Positions 61,062 through 64,000 of a stretch of 64,000 nt of DNA are shown here, one piece after another (position 1 is the stretch's first letter; each line of letters begins with the position of its first letter). Source of the DNA: Agromyces rhizosphaerae (GTDB lineage: Bacteria; Actinomycetota; Actinomycetes; Actinomycetales; Microbacteriaceae). The notes beneath the pieces are model-generated. The model saw only the letters and a list, made by a program, of their open reading frames with translations. It was not told where the DNA came from and made no database searches. Both the position numbers and the translations under genes were made by a program. Location of the stretch: contig NZ_BSDP01000001.1 in NCBI RefSeq assembly GCF_027925245.1, positions 3,534,001 to 3,598,000 on the forward strand, in the 5' to 3' direction.

Positions 61062-61844
61062 TCAACCGCGCTCGTCGCTCCGTGCGATCGTGAGCAGGCG
61101 GCCGAGTTCAACCTTAGTCAACGCGCGCACCTCGCCCGACCGCAGGGTGCCGAGGTGCAGCGGCCCGAACTGCCGCCTGACCAGCTCGACGACCGGGTGC
61201 CCCACCGCCTCGAGCATGCGCCGCACGATACGGTTGCGCCCTGAATGCAGGGTGACCTCGACCATCGAGAACCCGCCGCCGCTGCCGGCCTGCAGCAGCT
61301 TCGCCGCGTCGACCGCGATCGGGCCGTCGTCGAGTTCGATGCCGCGCTTGAGCTTCGTGAGCACCTGCGGTTGCACGGTGCCCTGCACCTTCGCGATGTA
61401 GGTCTTCTCGACGCCGAACGACGGGTGGGCGAGCACGTGCGCCAGCTCCCCGTCGTTGGTGAGCACGAGCAGCCCGCTCGTGTCGCCGTCGAGGCGCCCC
61501 ACGTTGTAGACGCGCCCCGGGAGGTCCTTCGTGAAGCGTCGCAGGTCGGGCCGGCCCTGCTCGTCCTTCATCGACGAGACCACGCCGCGCGGCTTGTTGA
61601 GCATGAAGTAGAGCTTGTCGGCGTCGAGCTGCACGGCGACGCCGTCGACGGACACCTTCGCGACGGCCGGGTCGATGCGCGTGCCGAGCTCGGTCACGAC
61701 CGTCCCGTCGACCGTGATGCGCCCCTCGACGATGTACTGCTCGACCACGCGACGCGACGCGACGCCCGCGGCCGCGAGCACCTTCTGCAGGCGCACGCCC
61801 TCGGGCGCGTCGCCGCCGCCTCCTCGGCGGTCAGCGGGCGTCAT
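61062..61844 (-). CDS. rluB: Pseudouridine synthase RluB
   Basis: RluB makes pseudouridine 2605 (E. coli numbering) in 23S rRNA. The 260-residue protein has an S4 domain (VRLQKVLAAAGVASRRVVEQYIVEGRITVDG) and catalytic Asp in GRLDGDTSGLLVLTNDG, with NKPRGVVSS and GRNRIVRRMLEAVGHPV. All are intact. The ATG at 61844 overlaps scpB by 14 nt. It precedes tyrA by 14 nt with an SD between. Confidence 0.93.
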   Translation of the reverse strand: MTPADRRGGGGDAPEGVRLQKVLAAAGVASRRVVEQYIVEGRITVDGTVVTELGTRIDPAVAKVSVDGVAVQLDADKLYFMLNKPRGVVSSMKDEQGRPDLRRFTKDLPGRVYNVGRLDGDTSGLLVLTNDGELAHVLAHPSFGVEKTYIAKVQGTVQPQVLTKLKRGIELDDGPIAVDAAKLLQAGSGGGFSMVEVTLHSGRNRIVRRMLEAVGHPVVELVRRQFGPLHLGTLRSGEVRALTKVELGRLLTIARSDERG

Positions 61845-62499
61845 CGAACCCGTCCTGTCCGTCGTCGAGCAGCGGCGCGACCTTCGGCAGCTCCTCGATC
61901 GAGTTCACGCCGAGGTGGGCGAGCAGCTGGTCGGTCGTGCCGTAGAGGATCGCCCCGGTCTCCGAGTCGGTCGAGACCTCGGTGATGAGCCCGCGGCCGA
62001 GCAGGGTGCGCACGACCGAGTCGACGTTCACGGCGCGGATCGACGCGACCTGCCCGCGCGAGATCGGCTGCTTGTAGGCGATCACCGCGAGCGTCTCGAG
62101 CGCCGCCTGCGAGAGGCGGGTCGGCGTCTGGGTCAGCACGAAGTCGGTCACCAGGTCGTCGTAGTCGCCGCGCACGTAGAAGCGCCAGCCGCCGCCCACC
62201 TCGCGCAGCTCGAAACCGCGACGGATGCCTCCGGCCTCGCCGTCGTAGTCGGCGACGAGCCGCGCGATCGACGCGCGCACCTCACGCACGGGCCGCGCGA
62301 CCGCGGTCGCGAGCTGCACGACCGGTTGCGGCTCGTCGGCCACGAACAGGATCGCCTCCAGTGCACGGTCGAGGTCGAGCGCGCGCCCGGCGAGGTCGAT
62401 GCCGTGCTCGTCGGCGCCGTCGGCGGGCGATGCGCCGGCGGCATCCGCGTCGATGCCCGTGGCATCCGTCTCAGTGCTCGTGTCCGTTTCAGTGCTCAT
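61831..62499 (-). CDS. scpB: Segregation and condensation protein ScpB
   Basis: ScpB is a winged-helix kleisin partner of the SMC complex. The 222-residue protein has ALEAILFVADEPQPV, ELREVGGGWRFYVRGDYDDLVTDFVL, LSQAALETLAVIAYKQPISRGQV and IRAVNVDSVVRTLLGRGLI, all family signatures. An acidic Asp/Thr-rich N-terminal stretch of about 35 residues is extra. It overlaps scpA by 11 nt and rluB by 14 nt, in the usual scpA-scpB-rluB order. Confidence 0.94.
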   Translation of the reverse strand: MSTETDTSTETDATGIDADAAGASPADGADEHGIDLAGRALDLDRALEAILFVADEPQPVVQLATAVARPVREVRASIARLVADYDGEAGGIRRGFELREVGGGWRFYVRGDYDDLVTDFVLTQTPTRLSQAALETLAVIAYKQPISRGQVASIRAVNVDSVVRTLLGRGLITEVSTDSETGAILYGTTDQLLAHLGVNSIEELPKVAPLLDDGQDGFDDAR

Positions 62500-63334
62500 A
62501 ATCTGCTCCCAGACTGCCCAGCTGCTCCTCTGACCACTCCTCGGCGGTCCAGCGCAGGGTGAGTTCGCCGAGCGGCTCGAGCTGCTCGAATCCGATGGCG
62601 GCGTGGCGGTACAGCTCCAGCACCGCGAGGAATCGGGCGACGACCACGCCCTTGCGATCGACGCCGGCGACCAGCTCGCGGAACGACACCGGCTCGCCCC
62701 GCCGGAGGATCGACACGACCTGCGCGGCCTGCTCGCGGATGCTCACGAGCGGCGCGTGCAAGTGGTCGAGCCCCACGACGGGGATGACGCGCGGCGTCAG
62801 CGCGACGACCGCGAGTGCGGCGAAGTCCTCGGCTGAGAGCGTCCAGCGCAGCTCGGGCGGCGCCTGGCGGAACTTCTCCTCCAGGCGCACCGAACGCGGG
62901 TGGCGACTCGACTCCGCCGCGATGCGCTCCCCGAACCAGCTCGCCACCTGCTTGAACGCGCGGTACTGCAGCAGGCGGGCGAACAGCAGGTCGCGCGCCT
63001 CGAGCAGCGCGACGTCCTCCGCGTCGACCAGCTCGCCCTGCGGCAGGAGGCCGGCGATCTTCAGGTCGAGCAGGGTCGCCGCGACGACCAGGAACTCGCT
63101 GGCGCGGTCGAGCTCGTCCTCGGCCTCGAGCCGCGACAGGTACGCGATGAACTCGTCGGTCACCGCGCCGAGCGACACCTCGGTGATGTCGAGTTCGCGC
63201 TTGGAGATGAGCGACAGCAGCAGGTCGAACGGGCCCTCGAAGTTGCTCAGCGCGACGTGGAAGCCGTCGTCACCGGCCTCCGGCTCGGGTGCCGCCTCGA
63301 TCGCTCCCCCGCCGGCGTCAGGCGACGGCGCCAC
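62489..63334 (-). CDS. scpA: Segregation and condensation protein ScpA
   Basis: ScpA is the kleisin that bridges the SMC dimer with ScpB. The 281-residue protein has FHVALSNFEGPFDLLLSLISKRELDITEVSLG and ASEFLVVAATLLDLKIAGLLP near the N-terminus, and FLAVLELYRHAAIGFEQLEPLGEL near the C-terminus. The GTG start overlaps the parA stop by 17 nt and the end overlaps scpB by 11 nt, so all are in one transcript. Confidence 0.94.
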   Translation of the reverse strand: MAPSPDAGGGAIEAAPEPEAGDDGFHVALSNFEGPFDLLLSLISKRELDITEVSLGAVTDEFIAYLSRLEAEDELDRASEFLVVAATLLDLKIAGLLPQGELVDAEDVALLEARDLLFARLLQYRAFKQVASWFGERIAAESSRHPRSVRLEEKFRQAPPELRWTLSAEDFAALAVVALTPRVIPVVGLDHLHAPLVSIREQAAQVVSILRRGEPVSFRELVAGVDRKGVVVARFLAVLELYRHAAIGFEQLEPLGELTLRWTAEEWSEEQLGSLGADYEH

Positions 63335-64000
63335 GGAAGATCAGCTCCCTCGCGAGCTGGCGGTAGGCCTTCGCCGCCTGGTGCTCGGGTGCGAACTGCG
63401 TGATGGGGGCGGATGCCACCGAGGCATCCGGGAACTTCACCGTGCGCGTGATCACGGTCTCGAGCACCTGGTCGCCGAACGCCTCGACGACCCGCTCGAG
63501 CACCTCGCGCGAGTGCAGCGTGCGCGCGTCGTACATGGTGCCCAGGATGCCGTCGAGCGTGATCGCGGGGTTCAGGCGGTCGCGCACCTTCTCGATGGTC
63601 TCGATGAGCAGGGCCACGCCGCGCAGCGCGAAGTACTCGCACTCGAGCGGGATGACCACGCCGTGGCTCGCGGTCAGCGCGTTCACGGTGAGCAGGCCGA
63701 GCGACGGCTGGCAGTCGATGAGGATCACGTCGTAGTCGGGCGCGACGCGGCGCAGCACGCCCGCGAGGATCTGCTCGCGCGCGACCTCGTTGACGAGGTG
63801 CACCTCGGCGGCCGACAGGTCGATGTTCGCCGGGATCACGTCGAGGCCTTCGACGGTCGTGTGCTGGATCGCGTCCTTCGGCTCGTGCTGGCGCGTGAGC
63901 AGCAGGTCGTAGATCGTGGTGACGTCGTGCGTGCGCACGCCGAGTCCGGCGGACAGCGCGCCCTGCGGGTCGAAGTCGACCGCGAGCACCCTGCGGCCCT
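63318..64000 (-). CDS. Chromosome-partitioning ATPase ParA (Soj), N-terminus off window
   Basis: About 227 residues of a ParA ATPase are visible; the start and Walker A run off the right edge. The first visible residues are GRRVLAVDFDPQGALSAGLG (Walker A' region), followed by DYDVILIDCQPSLGLLTVNAL (Walker B) and the C-terminal IITRTVKFPDASVASAPI-like region. It is the third ParA-like ATPase in this window and the one linked to scpAB, as in other actinobacteria. It probably partitions chromosome or organises SMC loading. Confidence 0.9.
   Translation of the reverse strand, partial: GRRVLAVDFDPQGALSAGLGVRTHDVTTIYDLLLTRQHEPKDAIQHTTVEGLDVIPANIDLSAAEVHLVNEVAREQILAGVLRRVAPDYDVILIDCQPSLGLLTVNALTASHGVVIPLECEYFALRGVALLIETIEKVRDRLNPAITLDGILGTMYDARTLHSREVLERVVEAFGDQVLETVITRTVKFPDASVASAPITQFAPEHQAAKAYRQLARELIFRGAVA

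Overview
The window is about 64 kb of very GC-rich DNA with dense gene packing, frequent 1-8 nt gene overlaps and many GTG starts. Gene content and order point to an actinobacterium, most likely family Microbacteriaceae (Agromyces-like; inference). Supporting points are a mraZ-rsmH-ftsL-ftsI-murF cell-division cluster, a Rv2175c/pknL/aroG/plsC/fadD neighbourhood syntenic with mycobacteria, a pgsA-garA-ftsR-MerR block, a complete C50-carotenoid operon, and parA-scpA-scpB-rluB-tyrA-cmk-der.

Layout. 1-5.1 kb (minus): division and wall cluster read from mraZ, with a triple MraZ box upstream, truncated inside murF at the left edge. 5.3-20.6 kb: DUF3040 protein, polyprenyl diphosphate synthase, Rv2175c-like protein, LysM protein, PknL-type kinase, DAHP synthase, acyltransferase, ROK kinase, acyl-CoA synthetase, peptide deformylase, a ParA/MinD-like ATPase and pyruvate carboxylase. 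20.6-24.6 kb: a second ParA-like ATPase, two MerR regulators, a GarA/OdhI FHA protein, a CDP-alcohol phosphatidyltransferase and a NUDIX hydrolase. 24.6-30.8 kb: a divergent MarR regulator (CrtR-like) and idi-crtE-crtB-crtI-crtYe-crtYf-crtEb, with a perfect inverted-repeat operator between them. 30.8-50.9 kb: mixed accessory and housekeeping genes (an NHEJ-type polymerase domain and a separate ATP-dependent ligase, SRAP protein, two paralogous secreted transglycosylase-like proteins, thioredoxin, PIN protein, Fic protein, ArsR/SRPBCC pair, amine oxidase, macro-domain fusion, MarR/redoxin pair). 50.9-53.8 kb: an AT-richer island of small unknown genes followed by an IS481-family element inserted at the 3' end of tRNA-Pro(GGG), with a 15-16 bp target duplication. 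53.9-57.7 kb: an unusual alpha/beta-hydrolase/glycosyltransferase fusion under a TetR regulator, and a CHAD protein. 57.7-64 kb (minus): der, cmk, tyrA, rluB, scpB, scpA and a parA cut by the right edge.

Themes. Nearly twenty genes are preceded at exactly 6-7 nt by a hexamer close to TANNNT, with no room for a ribosome binding site, which suggests widespread leaderless transcription; this was also used to choose starts. The octamer CGGATGCC and its complement are strongly over-represented. Several inverted-repeat operators sit next to regulator genes. No single feature is clearly a wholly new system. The best candidates for something undescribed are the hydrolase-glycosyltransferase fusion, the macro-domain fusion with an altered catalytic motif, the Fic gene with a palindromic promoter, and the small-gene island beside tRNA-Pro.
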